A DNA stretch of 64,000 bases from Bacillus thuringiensis (GCF_014932895.1 NZ_JACYOF010000001.1:434001-498000), one strand, 5' to 3'; positions 28,901 through 35,668 are shown, counted from the first letter of the stretch. Program-made: numbers and translations. The notes: generated by a model not told the origin, from the letters alone.

Positions 28901-29216
28901 ACTGTGTTGTCGCACCTAAGTCCTTCGCCGTTGCTTCCAGTTGTTTGAATTCCGAATCTGTCGCACCCGAAATCGCCTTTACCTTCGCCATTGACTGTTC
29001 GAAGTTTGCCGCAGCTTTAACGGAAGCACCTACGGAGGCTACTACCGCGACACCCGCTGCTGCCGATGCCACGTTCAACATCGACACGCCTTTCGCTGCG
29101 CTTTGTGCCCCTTTGTCCATTTGCTGCATTTGTTGTTGTGCTTGCTGCATTCCCTGTCGGAACTGCGTATTATCTAGCGTTAGCCGCGCCCGTACTTCGC
29201 CCGCATTTGCTGACAT
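25911..29216 (-). CDS. Phage tail tape-measure protein (TP901 type), isolated
   Basis: 1101 aa, complete. The N-terminus (ARLTLDNTQFRQGMQQAQQQ) and the TP901 core with AANFEQSMAKVKAISGAT, QFSASQAADGLAFLSLAGF and GTSLRAALLSLANPTGQTKDAFEALG are diagnostic. Hydrophobic segments lie around residues 375-440, coiled-coil-rich sequence from about 460 to 820, and four 26-aa repeats (GDNSHxNxEIDKTD) about 822-930. The family sets tail length and occupies the tail lumen. No major tail protein, chaperone pair or baseplate gene is beside it, and terminators flank it on both sides. Confidence 0.93.
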   Translation of the reverse strand: MSANAGEVRARLTLDNTQFRQGMQQAQQQMQQMDKGAQSAAKGVSMLNVASAAAGVAVVASVGASVKAAANFEQSMAKVKAISGATDSEFKQLEATAKDLGATTQFSASQAADGLAFLSLAGFQAQDSIDAIPSVLNLAAAGALDLGTAADIASNIMTGFGLSAKDTGFATDVLAKTFTTANTDMNQLGMAMKYVAPVANALGWDITDAATAIAKMSDAGIQGSQAGTSLRAALLSLANPTGQTKDAFEALGISVVDTNGQFKPLPELIGHISSKMDGMTDAQKTVTAAQLVGTEASAGFLALLAQGQPALENYKKTLEESGGTAERVAETMQNTLLGAWNQVTSAAEGLAINLGQALLPAFTSVAQGAAVLIGELAKLDPAFLAGGLAAAAFASGAMLVANNMSKVIGAVKLLGTTLLTNPATAWIAGVSLAVGALTTVLMKASGSTREYKEVSLDAYRSIGEQAETMNNLANRYDELKGKIKLSTDELLRYKDLQNEIAKAEEGDSKQKMIEEYEQLGQKAGVTKEEMNEYLSVNSEIIAKAPATATAFDSKGNAIVKTADEARKLSESYKEMQRIELELQQTQLMINQKKDLEDMVEASKNYQESLKERGNLEKAQAEAQSRYDSMRKQHQDAINRGDEKGIENTAKLLDNRRNTLMNANAELAANKAAGTELRGHLNSAQQKLQMSERTTDLIVQEQLASVGVTAATKDAVSAIQEKLNAEQNVVKELEAQKDAAGGLTDEQQKTLDAASKNVDKLNEAKDAINNAKSNQDMYKQGLEDTLEVIEDMNDGLEKPADKKVKTNLDEEKKKADELHEKSEKPATKKTNGDNSHVNAEIDKTDAKAKKENTKKTKGDNSHVNGEIDKTDKKAQKENTKKTKGDNSHANSEIDKTDSKAKKENTKKLNGDNSHANSEIDKTDQKGKQQVTKPLQMDASQAKAELDKVKREARQSETKSVFVNIVESVTRTVTNAFGGGDKRHNGGTLGSIAIRPKYHNGGSPKSQRQPNQAKFNEVDVRLLDNEMVLTQAQQMNLFNMVRTFNSATAAQLSKINEGGGSGGKSITNHFHIAEMNVRDDQDIERIAKELKTMERTKDRARGI
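26434..26745. repeat. Four 78-bp tandem repeats inside the tape-measure gene
   Basis: The GCATGAC/ACATGCG core recurs at 26476, 26554, 26632 and 26710, exactly 78 bp apart, encoding 26-aa units with GDNSH-N-EIDKTD. Degenerate flanking units continue on both sides. Reading frame is preserved, so it is protein structure and not a CRISPR. Confidence 0.92.
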
Positions 29217-29247
29217 TTCCGATCATCTCCCTTTCGATTTATAAACA

Positions 29248-29283
29248 ACACAAAAAAGACACCACTCAAAATGAGTAGTGCCT
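29248..29283 (-). terminator. Terminator immediately upstream of the tape-measure gene
   Basis: GGCACTACTCA-TTT-TGAGTGGTGTC stem (one G-T pair) followed by TTTTTTGTG on the minus strand, only about 32 bp before the tape-measure start. A TTATAAAT box between them could be part of a weak promoter. Confidence 0.85.
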
Positions 29284-29390
29284 AATCTCTTTATTTAGTT
29301 ATGTTTTTATCTGATTCTGTTGTCCTACAATATTTCGCGTACTTTTAATACTACGAAAATATCATCTACCTTCGTTCGCTCTTTGTTCTA

Positions 29391-29594
29391 TTAATTAATA
29401 TTTAGATGTCGTGACATTGCCATTCCGTGAACAAATGTTTTTCCGCTTGGTGTCTTGAATTCTCTCGTACTTGGCGCTAGTGGATTGCGTCTTTCTTCCA
29501 CATTTTCATTCGGCTTTGTTTCCACTTGCGTTTGATTCTCTTGCACTTCTTCTACTTGCACCTGTTTTTGTTCATTTAGTTTGATCGATTTCAT
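29391..29594 (-). CDS. Small protein of the element, unknown
   Basis: 67 aa starting MKSIKLNEQKQ after GGAGGG; an ATG two codons earlier is too close to the SD. The middle is Q/E/T-rich and likely disordered; the C-terminus reads STREFKTPSGKTFVHGMAMSRH. Its place just before a tape-measure gene and the PSGKTF stretch vaguely recall tail-assembly chaperones, but I cannot assign it. It ends before the terminator that precedes the tape-measure gene. Confidence 0.6.
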   Translation of the reverse strand: MKSIKLNEQKQVQVEEVQENQTQVETKPNENVEERRNPLAPSTREFKTPSGKTFVHGMAMSRHLNIN

Positions 29595-29666
29595 TCCCAT
29601 TCCCTCCGATATGTTTGTATTTTTATATTGTAAGAGTCGAGGCAATTACGCCCCGCCTTGTCGTTG

Positions 29667-29744
29667 TTACCCTTTCTTTCCAGTTCCACCGATTGCCACG
29701 AATTCGTCGTATAATTCGTCTAGCGTTCTTTGTTCGTTTGCCAT
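29667..29744 (-). CDS. 25-aa micro-ORF
   Basis: MANEQRTLDELYDEFVAIGG then TGKKG and stop. A strong SD (AGGGGGG) lies 7 nt upstream, and the spacing to both neighbours fits an operon. Same reading frame as the downstream frame but separated by two stops, so it is not a frameshift partner. Function unknown. Confidence 0.55.
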   Translation of the reverse strand: MANEQRTLDELYDEFVAIGGTGKKG

Positions 29745-29762
29745 TTCGTTGCCCCCCTGTGT

Positions 29763-30596
29763 CTATTCTGCTGCTGCGTCCACTTGTAAGAATGCCGTTT
29801 CTAGTTGCGCATAGTCTTCGTGTACTGGCACATCTGTCGCATTACTTCCATGTTCACGAGTAATCTTTTCTACATCCTCCACATGTCTTACGAAATACTT
29901 TTCGGGATTACCTGCGAATGCTCTCGCCGTTTGCGAAATACTAGACAATGAGCCGTGCATAACTCTAGTGATAGCAATGCTGCGCTCTTGTCGTTGCTCA
30001 CAGTCGTCAATGATTGCACGTAGTTCGCCTTCACCCGCTGGCGTTGCTAGTTCTTCTAGCTTTTTCAGCTTGCTTACTAAACTCGCACGCATATCGTTCG
30101 ACGCCGTAGTGTCTGCAATATCTTTCGCAGCATAACGCATAAATACATCTAGTGATTGCGCTGCTAGTGCTGGCTCTCTCGTAATATTCATTAAATCACC
30201 TAGTAATTTCGCTCGTGTGCGATTGTCTACCGCTAGTAACAATTTACGCTCGATTGCCTTTAAATCTTTCTCGAAAATCTTGCGTGTAGCTTCGTCCGCT
30301 GGCACTGGCTCTAGGTTTGCGAGTTCTGTTCGTGCTTCCTGCTTTAAAGTCTCGCATTTCATATCATAAATACCTTTAAACTCTCGCATGAATGCCATTG
30401 CTCGTACTGTATAAGCCTGTTTTAATTCTTTTAATTTGTAATCTCGATTAAACGAATCTAGGTAAATATTTTCCTTGATTTGTTTTTCTACTGTTTTAAA
30501 ATCATTGTGGACATGCTTTTTATAAAGCTCTTCCATTTGGTCGTAATACGTTTTGATTGCCGCATGTTTTTGTACTAGTTTTTGTGTGTTTTCCAT
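29763..30596 (-). CDS. Helical, coiled-coil-rich protein of the element, unknown
   Basis: 277 aa, rich in K/E/A/L and predicted helical throughout, no membrane segment or cysteine motif. Parts such as YYDQMEELYKKHVHNDFKTVEKQIKEN have heptad character. It lies between the 169-aa gene and the 25-aa ORF in an apparent operon and is the second largest gene on this arm. A scaffold-like or replication-accessory role is possible, but nothing proves either. Confidence 0.6.
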   Translation of the reverse strand: MENTQKLVQKHAAIKTYYDQMEELYKKHVHNDFKTVEKQIKENIYLDSFNRDYKLKELKQAYTVRAMAFMREFKGIYDMKCETLKQEARTELANLEPVPADEATRKIFEKDLKAIERKLLLAVDNRTRAKLLGDLMNITREPALAAQSLDVFMRYAAKDIADTTASNDMRASLVSKLKKLEELATPAGEGELRAIIDDCEQRQERSIAITRVMHGSLSSISQTARAFAGNPEKYFVRHVEDVEKITREHGSNATDVPVHEDYAQLETAFLQVDAAAE

Positions 30597-30610
30597 TTTT
30601 AAATCCCCCG

Positions 30611-31120
30611 TTAGTTTAGTTTATTTGTGATTCCATTTAAGAAATCTGTTACCTTATTTAAAACCTTTATTAAAATAAGTTCCCACTTTGCTTGGCTTTT
30701 TATATCGCCTACTACGTTAGATTGGTTAACTTCTCGTAGTAATAATGCGGGATCTTTGAGATTATACACTTCGATCAACGCTTCTCTTAGGACATCCTGC
30801 TCAAATGTTTGATGTGTTTCACTAGTTTCTGATGGCAGTACCAAATGGCACGTAATATCCGCCTCGCCTAGCATAGATGTATAGAGTTCTTTAGTAGACG
30901 TTAGAACATCGAACGTAGACTTGTCCCCCTGATAGTTATCCTGTACAAACTTACGCAACAGATCAGTTACCGACTCAATATCATCTTCAACCGTAATAAA
31001 TTGCGCAGTCGATTTATGTCCGTCATACAGATATCCCAGTAAGAATTTCTTATCGTATAGAACATGATAATTCGCAACTGCCAACGGCTTTGATATTTCG
31101 ATTTTATTCATTGCACGCAC
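30611..31120 (-). CDS. Uncharacterised protein of the element
   Basis: 169 aa (or 166 from ATG at 31111). GGAGGAAAGG precedes a GTG and, slightly further, an ATG, so the start is ambiguous. Mixed alpha/beta composition, with an N-terminal beta-rich stretch (LAVANYHVLYDKKFLLGYLYD) and a helical C-terminus. No recognised domain. Eighteen bp after the XRE gene and 14 bp before the coiled-coil gene. Confidence 0.55.
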   Translation of the reverse strand: MRAMNKIEISKPLAVANYHVLYDKKFLLGYLYDGHKSTAQFITVEDDIESVTDLLRKFVQDNYQGDKSTFDVLTSTKELYTSMLGEADITCHLVLPSETSETHQTFEQDVLREALIEVYNLKDPALLLREVNQSNVVGDIKSQAKWELILIKVLNKVTDFLNGITNKLN

Positions 31121-31137
31121 CCTTTCCTCCGCTTGTT

Positions 31138-31416
31138 TTATAGTTTGTTATTAACTTTTAATCGTAGTTCGTCCATCATTTCCACGTTGTTGAGATCGGA
31201 CAAAATCGCCTCTATACGCTGAAAATTTCGCTCTCCAACGAAGCTGACGACCTTCGCAGCACTTTCCGCAGTTGGGTTAAATCTCCCAGTTTCCCAGGTT
31301 GATATTGATCTGCTTTCAATCCCTAATAATTCCGCCAGTTGCTTTTGTTTTATATTGGCGAAGGCCCTTATCAGTCGTAGTTTATCGCCTGTTAGATGAT
31401 ATTTTTTATCGTGCAT
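31138..31416 (-). CDS. XRE/Cro-type HTH regulator
   Basis: 92 aa. Residues 10-65 form an HTH_3 domain (LRLIRAFANIKQKQLAELLGIESRSISTWETGR). The rest is a short helical tail (FQRIEAILSDL). Preceded by AAAGGAAG and by a 23-bp inverted repeat just upstream, consistent with autoregulation. It could be the switch repressor or a Cro-like regulator of the element. Confidence 0.82.
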   Translation of the reverse strand: MHDKKYHLTGDKLRLIRAFANIKQKQLAELLGIESRSISTWETGRFNPTAESAAKVVSFVGERNFQRIEAILSDLNNVEMMDELRLKVNNKL

Positions 31417-31433
31417 TATATCGCTTCCTTTCG

Positions 31434-31461
31434 TATGTATTGTCCTTCAATACATATGTAT
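31434..31461. promoter_or_regulatory. Operator candidate upstream of the XRE gene
   Basis: TATGTATTG-TCCTT-CAATACATA (31434-31456) is a perfect 9-bp inverted repeat, overlapping a second palindrome ATACATATGTAT (31450-31461). Confidence 0.7.
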
Positions 31462-31510
31462 TTCTAACCCCTGTCGAATTTCCGCAAAACACGCATATTT
31501 CTATATTTTT

Positions 31511-31858
31511 TTATGATTTTGTTGTATTGGCTGCAATGAACGCCCTTTTTACCGCCCTTGATTTCCGCTGCTTCAATCGATCACATGGTTTGCATAGCGT
31601 CTTCTTTCCGCCACGGCCATTTCTATTAAACCTATCGAGCGGTTTCAATTCTTCGCAGTCTTTGCAATATCGATGGTCTATCGTTTCGCCATCGATTTCC
31701 ACGGGAACGATTAAAACACGCCTGTTTGTGTTCTTCGTGTGGTTGTTGCACGGTTTGCAGCGATATTGTAATCCATCGGGATTTCCTTCGCAGTGGTGGA
31801 ACTGATCGAGATCCTTCGATTTTTTACAGTACGTGCATTGTTTTTTATTATGTTGCAT
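31511..31858 (-). CDS. Double zinc-ribbon protein
   Basis: 115 aa starting MQHNKKQC after GGAGGCG. Two similar modules, each CxxC ... CxxC: CTYC-KKSKDLDQFHHC...CKPC and CKDC-EELKPLDRF...CKPC. The modules resemble the zinc-binding part of phage endonuclease VII-like proteins, but the nuclease portion is missing. The C-terminus is basic (KQRKSRAVKR), suggesting nucleic-acid binding. Lies between the HTH replication-type gene and the XRE gene. Confidence 0.65.
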   Translation of the reverse strand: MQHNKKQCTYCKKSKDLDQFHHCEGNPDGLQYRCKPCNNHTKNTNRRVLIVPVEIDGETIDHRYCKDCEELKPLDRFNRNGRGGKKTLCKPCDRLKQRKSRAVKRAFIAANTTKS

Positions 31859-31967
31859 TTTGATCGCCTCCAAATTTTTGTACTTTCATTTCATTGGCTC
31901 TATTTCGTTTTTTCTGTATTAATAGGTGCGACACGTGTATTTGAATCGGCTGATTTCATGATTTTTT

Positions 31968-32621
31968 TTATTTCCATTCACCAGCGTCTTTCTTTTCTTG
32001 CTTTCTTTCATAATCACGCTCTCTTAGTGCAGAAACCTTCGCATTATGTTCGATGAGTCTTTTTAATGCCCTAGGATACCGCTTAAATAATTCTTCTGGC
32101 GGTAATGGCAATAGCGGTCTGTATTCGTTATTTGAACCACCGCTGCGCTTTCTAACTTCGATTAAACCGACTTCACGAAGCGCTTTTAACGTAGAAACGA
32201 CGGAACGAACCGACTTGCCTGTGTGCATCGCTAGTGTATATTGAGATGGAAAAGCGCATCTTTTTTCCTTGTTATAGAAATCGATAATCATTTCATACAT
32301 TAGAATTGCAGAATCTTTAATGCCGTAATCGATCATGTACGAATAATATCGAAGATTCATAGGCATTTTAATGAATGTTAGCGGGTGCTTGTCTTTTGGC
32401 TCGTTATTGCCTTCGCTTGTTACCGATTCGTTTTCAGGCTTTTCCTTCTTCGGAATCTTCACCGACTTATCATATAGCGGTTGACCTTCACCCTTTTTCT
32501 TATATCGTGCAGTTATATCCTTTGCAGTTTCGTCTAGTTGATCTTTAGTGAATTGAATTTCATCATTGACCGCCTTTAGCGTGTCTCCTTCGATCAAGTG
32601 CTTTATAATGTCCACACTCAT
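31968..32621 (-). CDS. Winged-helix replication-initiator-like protein
   Basis: 217 aa. The C-terminal half (about residues 100-165) is a winged helix of the HTH_36/DnaD-N type: LRYYSYMIDYGIKDSAILMYEM, then FPSQYTLAMHTGKSVRSVVSTLKAL and EVGLIEVRKRSGG. The N-terminal 95 residues are charged and likely flexible; the last 30 are basic. Three iteron-like repeats and a hairpin cluster lie directly upstream, the usual layout for an initiator and its origin. No helicase or primase gene is present in the element. Confidence 0.6.
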   Translation of the reverse strand: MSVDIIKHLIEGDTLKAVNDEIQFTKDQLDETAKDITARYKKKGEGQPLYDKSVKIPKKEKPENESVTSEGNNEPKDKHPLTFIKMPMNLRYYSYMIDYGIKDSAILMYEMIIDFYNKEKRCAFPSQYTLAMHTGKSVRSVVSTLKALREVGLIEVRKRSGGSNNEYRPLLPLPPEELFKRYPRALKRLIEHNAKVSALRERDYERKQEKKDAGEWK

Positions 32622-32659
32622 ATTATTTCCCCCTTGGATTTACATTCGATAAGTGCGTT

Positions 32660-32751
32660 ACACATATTTTCATACAGAAAACACACTTATTTTCATATGT
32701 GATTGGGTTAAAGTCCGTATTTGGCTCTATAAAAATTACACATATTTTCAT
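32660..32751. repeat. Three iteron-like direct repeats
   Basis: ACAC(A/T)TATTTTCAT at 32660, 32683 and 32738, within 120 bp upstream of the winged-helix gene. Confidence 0.75.
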
Positions 32752-32770
32752 GGTAAAAAGATTTATATTT

Positions 32771-32866
32771 ATAACGAGATTTATCTTTTAAGTAGATTGA
32801 TATAACGATAGTTATATCTTGTCTTACTTCGTAAGATAACTTCGAATACTAACGTATTCTCGTTAT
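32771..32866. other. Cluster of three perfect hairpins inside an outer inverted repeat, origin candidate
   Basis: GATATAAC/GTTATATC (32799-32818), TCTTAC/GTAAGA (32822-32836) and GAATAC/GTATTC (32844-32859) follow each other with almost no gap. ATAACGAG (32771-32778) and CTCGTTAT (32859-32866) enclose all three. No T-run follows, so terminator function is unlikely. Confidence 0.6.
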
Positions 32867-33931
32867 AGGATTCACGCATAAGATAATGATGTTAATAAGA
32901 GCGTGTAGAACTTATAAATAATAGCCGCCGCCCTCTTGAACATATACGCCATTACATATGCGTTTCTGGTTGATTCAATATGCGATTATTCTCGCCTACA
33001 AAAACATAGGCGCAGTTTCGTCCGATCCTGGGCATCGGTTTTCGAAAATTGCTGCGAAAATTTTATATGATTGTTCAACGAAGGATAAGCAAAGGATTGG
33101 CGATAGGCTGCGACAGTTGGTGCGCGGTTTAACTACCCGAGTTCAAAATGAAATTTAGTGTATTTTTGCGCTTGCTGCACGGTGGTTGCCTGGCTGGTGG
33201 GGGGATCTGGTGAATTTCCTCGGTTTGGATCGGCCTGGCTTGTCGCTCGCTTCGATTCTCATTCGAAATGCTTGCGATAAAGGACACGAACAAGAAAGAC
33301 TTTTCTCAACGAAGATTTTTAACGCAGAATTTAACAACGAAGAAACAAACGATTCAATTTCGATTGCAATTCGATTAAAGAAACGATTCAATTCGAAATG
33401 CTTTTCGATTTGTATTCAATAAGAAAGAACACGCAACAAACTTCGAATGAACTTCCGATCAAAGAAGAACGAACAAACAAACGAACAACAATTCTTTTCA
33501 CTCGCACAAATAAAATAAGAATGAACGAACAACAATCGAAGAAAGATCAGCAGCAACTAACATCGAACAACAGTCGCAACTATTGCAGCAGCCGCCACGT
33601 GATACTGTGCAACATAACGTCATGCACTTGTATACGATAGATACTGCGATAGATTGCCGACAGGCTTTCATATCTCTTCACCAGCGCTTTCTATTCGCTT
33701 TCTAATACAATACATTCGAAGTGTATACGATGTACTATCGACCTATACACGGCCTTATATAATGCCCTGGTATGCATCGGCTATATAAGCCAGGTAGTGC
33801 GGCCCTGGTGTTACGATATGGTATGGCCTGGTTATATATGATCGCGGTCTCTGGTCCGCTGATAATGTGCAGACATATACGGGCCTATCTTCGTACAAAT
33901 GTGCAGCCTGGTCGAATGTATGAATTTAGAT
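32867..33931. other. 1.07-kb non-coding block with strong base skew and CCTGG clusters
   Basis: Open frames here lack SDs and domain-like sequence. 33290-33600 is A/G/C-rich and T-poor on the plus strand, with repeats such as AACGATTCAATTTCGA and GAACGAACAA. 33764-33912 has GCC(C)TGGT-type motifs at 33764, 33802, 33826 and 33906 plus an inverted one at 33789, in a locally GC-rich context. It lies between divergent genes of the element. Confidence 0.55.
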
Positions 33932-34019
33932 AAAAACGTACATTCAAATCGTTGGCATTGTTGACGCGAACGTGATTCGGTGATATTCTATAAACAAATT
34001 AAAAAAACGTACATTCAAA
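33932..34019 (+). promoter_or_regulatory. Promoter of the small recombinase flanked by 17-bp direct repeats
   Basis: TTGACG (33961-33966), 17-bp spacer, TATTCT (33984-33989). AAAAACGTACATTCAAA occurs at 33932-33948 and 34003-34019, one copy on each side, 71 bp apart, so a regulator could bind both and loop or block the promoter. Confidence 0.75.
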
Positions 34020-34057
34020 ACCTTATAAATAGAGGGTTTATAATAGGAGGAAATAAC

Positions 34058-34606
34058 ATGAATCAACTTAAGGACGTGCAGCCGATCCGCAGTAAAGAAC
34101 AAATAGAGGATATGAAGTGGGCTTTGAAACGTCATTGTTCGGAAAGAGATTACATATTATTCCTTATCGGTATTAATACGGGATTACGTGTCGGAGATCT
34201 TTTGAAGTTGAAAACATCGGATGTTATTCGTAGAAAGATCGTAAAGGTTTCAGAGGGAAAAACAAAGAAAGCCCGTGAAGTTAATCTATTAAACATATAC
34301 GAAGAAGTACAAGCCTATGCGAAGGCTAACGATAGTGAATGGTTATTTCCGTCAAGAAAAGGTGATAAGCCGATCACGACAACGCAGGCATATCGACAGT
34401 TACAAAAAGCCGCTGAATTCGCAGAAGTAGAAAGCATCGGAACCCATACGATGAGAAAAACGTTCGGTTACTGGTTCTATAAGCAAACGAAGGACATTGC
34501 GAAACTTCAAACGATTTTAAACCACTCACACCCGCAAGTTACATTGACATATATCGGAATTACTAGCGAAGAAATCGAAAATAGTTTAAACGAATTCGTA
34601 TTATAA
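34058..34606 (+). CDS. Catalytic-domain-only tyrosine recombinase
   Basis: 182 aa starting at ATG after AGGAGGA (a longer open frame runs upstream through the promoter). Full catalytic set: R44 in TGLRVGD, K68, H130-x-x-R133, H156 and nucleophile Y165. There is no N-terminal core-binding domain. Such short recombinases occur on Bacillus phages and plasmids, where multimer resolution or DNA inversion are possible jobs. It is distinct from the element's full-length integrase. Confidence 0.85.
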   Translation: MNQLKDVQPIRSKEQIEDMKWALKRHCSERDYILFLIGINTGLRVGDLLKLKTSDVIRRKIVKVSEGKTKKAREVNLLNIYEEVQAYAKANDSEWLFPSRKGDKPITTTQAYRQLQKAAEFAEVESIGTHTMRKTFGYWFYKQTKDIAKLQTILNHSHPQVTLTYIGITSEEIENSLNEFVL

Positions 34607-34615
34607 TGCGTGAAG

Positions 34616-34645
34616 GATCGGCCGCTTTTGGTCGGTCTTTTTATT
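34616..34645 (+). terminator. Terminator of the small recombinase gene
   Basis: GATCGGCC/GGTCGGTC stem with G-T pairs and a T5 run, ten bp after the stop codon. Confidence 0.85.
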
Positions 34646-34941
34646 TATCATGAAACTTGTCTCGCTGCACCCCCTGGTTTTTGAGATCGATCTTTCTCTC
34701 AGCCTTTCCAGCTAATATAAAGGCGAAAACTCAACGTTAATCTAACGTAATCCATGCGAAAATTTCTCGCTAAATTGTAAACCCCTGCAAACGCACTTAC
34801 GCCAACTCGCGTATGTCTAACGCCTAGAGCCGCAAGGGATCCGTCGTCTCATTGATATAATTACGCAAGTTTACGCTGAGGTTAGCGCCAACGAAATGCC
34901 GACGCTACCTCGCTAAGTATATTTATCCTATATCGAACTTT
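34646..34941. other. Gene-free stretch
   Basis: About 300 bp with many scattered CGC/GCG-containing short repeats (for example TTAGCGCCAACG and ACGCCAACTCGCG). No gene or clear signal seen. Confidence 0.4.
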
Positions 34942-35049
34942 TTAGTTTCCAGGTCTATTTTTCTTCAATGCAATAATCGCTATAACTCCACCTACGATAG
35001 TTACTACGTGTTCCGCCATTTCTAAAACATCTTTCACAAGGTCTACCAA
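34942..35049 (-). CDS. 35-aa membrane peptide
   Basis: TTG start behind AAAGGAGAG, reading MVDLVKDVLEMAEHVVTIVG then GVIAIIALKKNRPGN. An amphipathic N-terminal helix is followed by one membrane segment and a basic tail. The form recalls holin-like or type I toxin peptides, without a family match I can name. No antisense RNA is evident. Confidence 0.5.
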   Translation of the reverse strand: MVDLVKDVLEMAEHVVTIVGGVIAIIALKKNRPGN

Positions 35050-35668
35050 ATAGCTACACTCTCCTTTCACACATCACGTTGCGTGCGTGATTTAATAATT
35101 CAAGCGTAGCATAAAAAACAGTAATTGAATTTATCCAAAACGACGGTAGCATTGATAAGTTTTTTCACAAAAAACCTTATATATCAAGGGATTTAGCATT
35201 TCTCTATTTTTATCAAGTATTCCACGTGAAACAAGAAAGTTCGACAAAATAGTTTGGCGATACACCCCTTCAACCTGCGGTTTACCTATAAATTTATCCA
35301 ACAGAAATCTCGTCGCCCAATCCCGCTAACGCCTCATCAACGAGGTTATCTACTATTTCGTATACTAAATGAAGAGACCTTACTTATCTTCCTTTATTTC
35401 GCCAATCCTCCTAATGCCTCTTTATGTACCGACCTATACCGCCCTCTTTCGCCTAACAAGCGAACGCACCGCAGTCATGGCACCCGTCAAACGTCTTCCC
35501 CGTTTTCTTCGCTAATCTTCTAGCTATTTCGCTTTTACTTTCCGCGGGATCATAAAGTGCGGTATCATATCCAAAAAAGGAAATTGTACGTTAATGTGTT
35601 GTATAATAAAAGTATATATATCGATATGTGTATGGTGTGAAAATAGGAAGTTGAAAGAGGGGATTAAT
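35050..35668. other. Gene-free stretch with parS-like site
   Basis: About 600 bp without a convincing gene; a plus-strand open frame at 35254-35523 has no SD and odd composition. It holds a hairpin-like A/T stem near 35155-35186 and the parS-like site at 35218-35233. Base composition shifts to AT-rich host-like sequence near 35570. Confidence 0.5.
35218..35233. promoter_or_regulatory. parS-like site (ParB/Spo0J binding)
   Basis: TATTCCACGTGAAACA differs at one position from the Bacillus chromosomal parS sequence TGTTCCACGTGAAACA. The palindromic core TTCCACGTGAAA is intact. Confidence 0.7.

Noticed and set aside
29640-29744. Programmed frameshift joining the 25-aa ORF to the 67-aa protein, as in tail-assembly chaperones
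   Set aside because: Both are in the same frame and separated by two stop codons; the downstream ORF has its own SD.
32958-33158. 66-aa plus-strand ORF in the origin-like block
   Set aside because: No Shine-Dalgarno sequence, odd composition and no domain; likely chance.
33155-33391. 78-aa minus-strand ORF in the skewed block
   Set aside because: It reads through the T-poor repeat region, has no SD and overlaps other frames.
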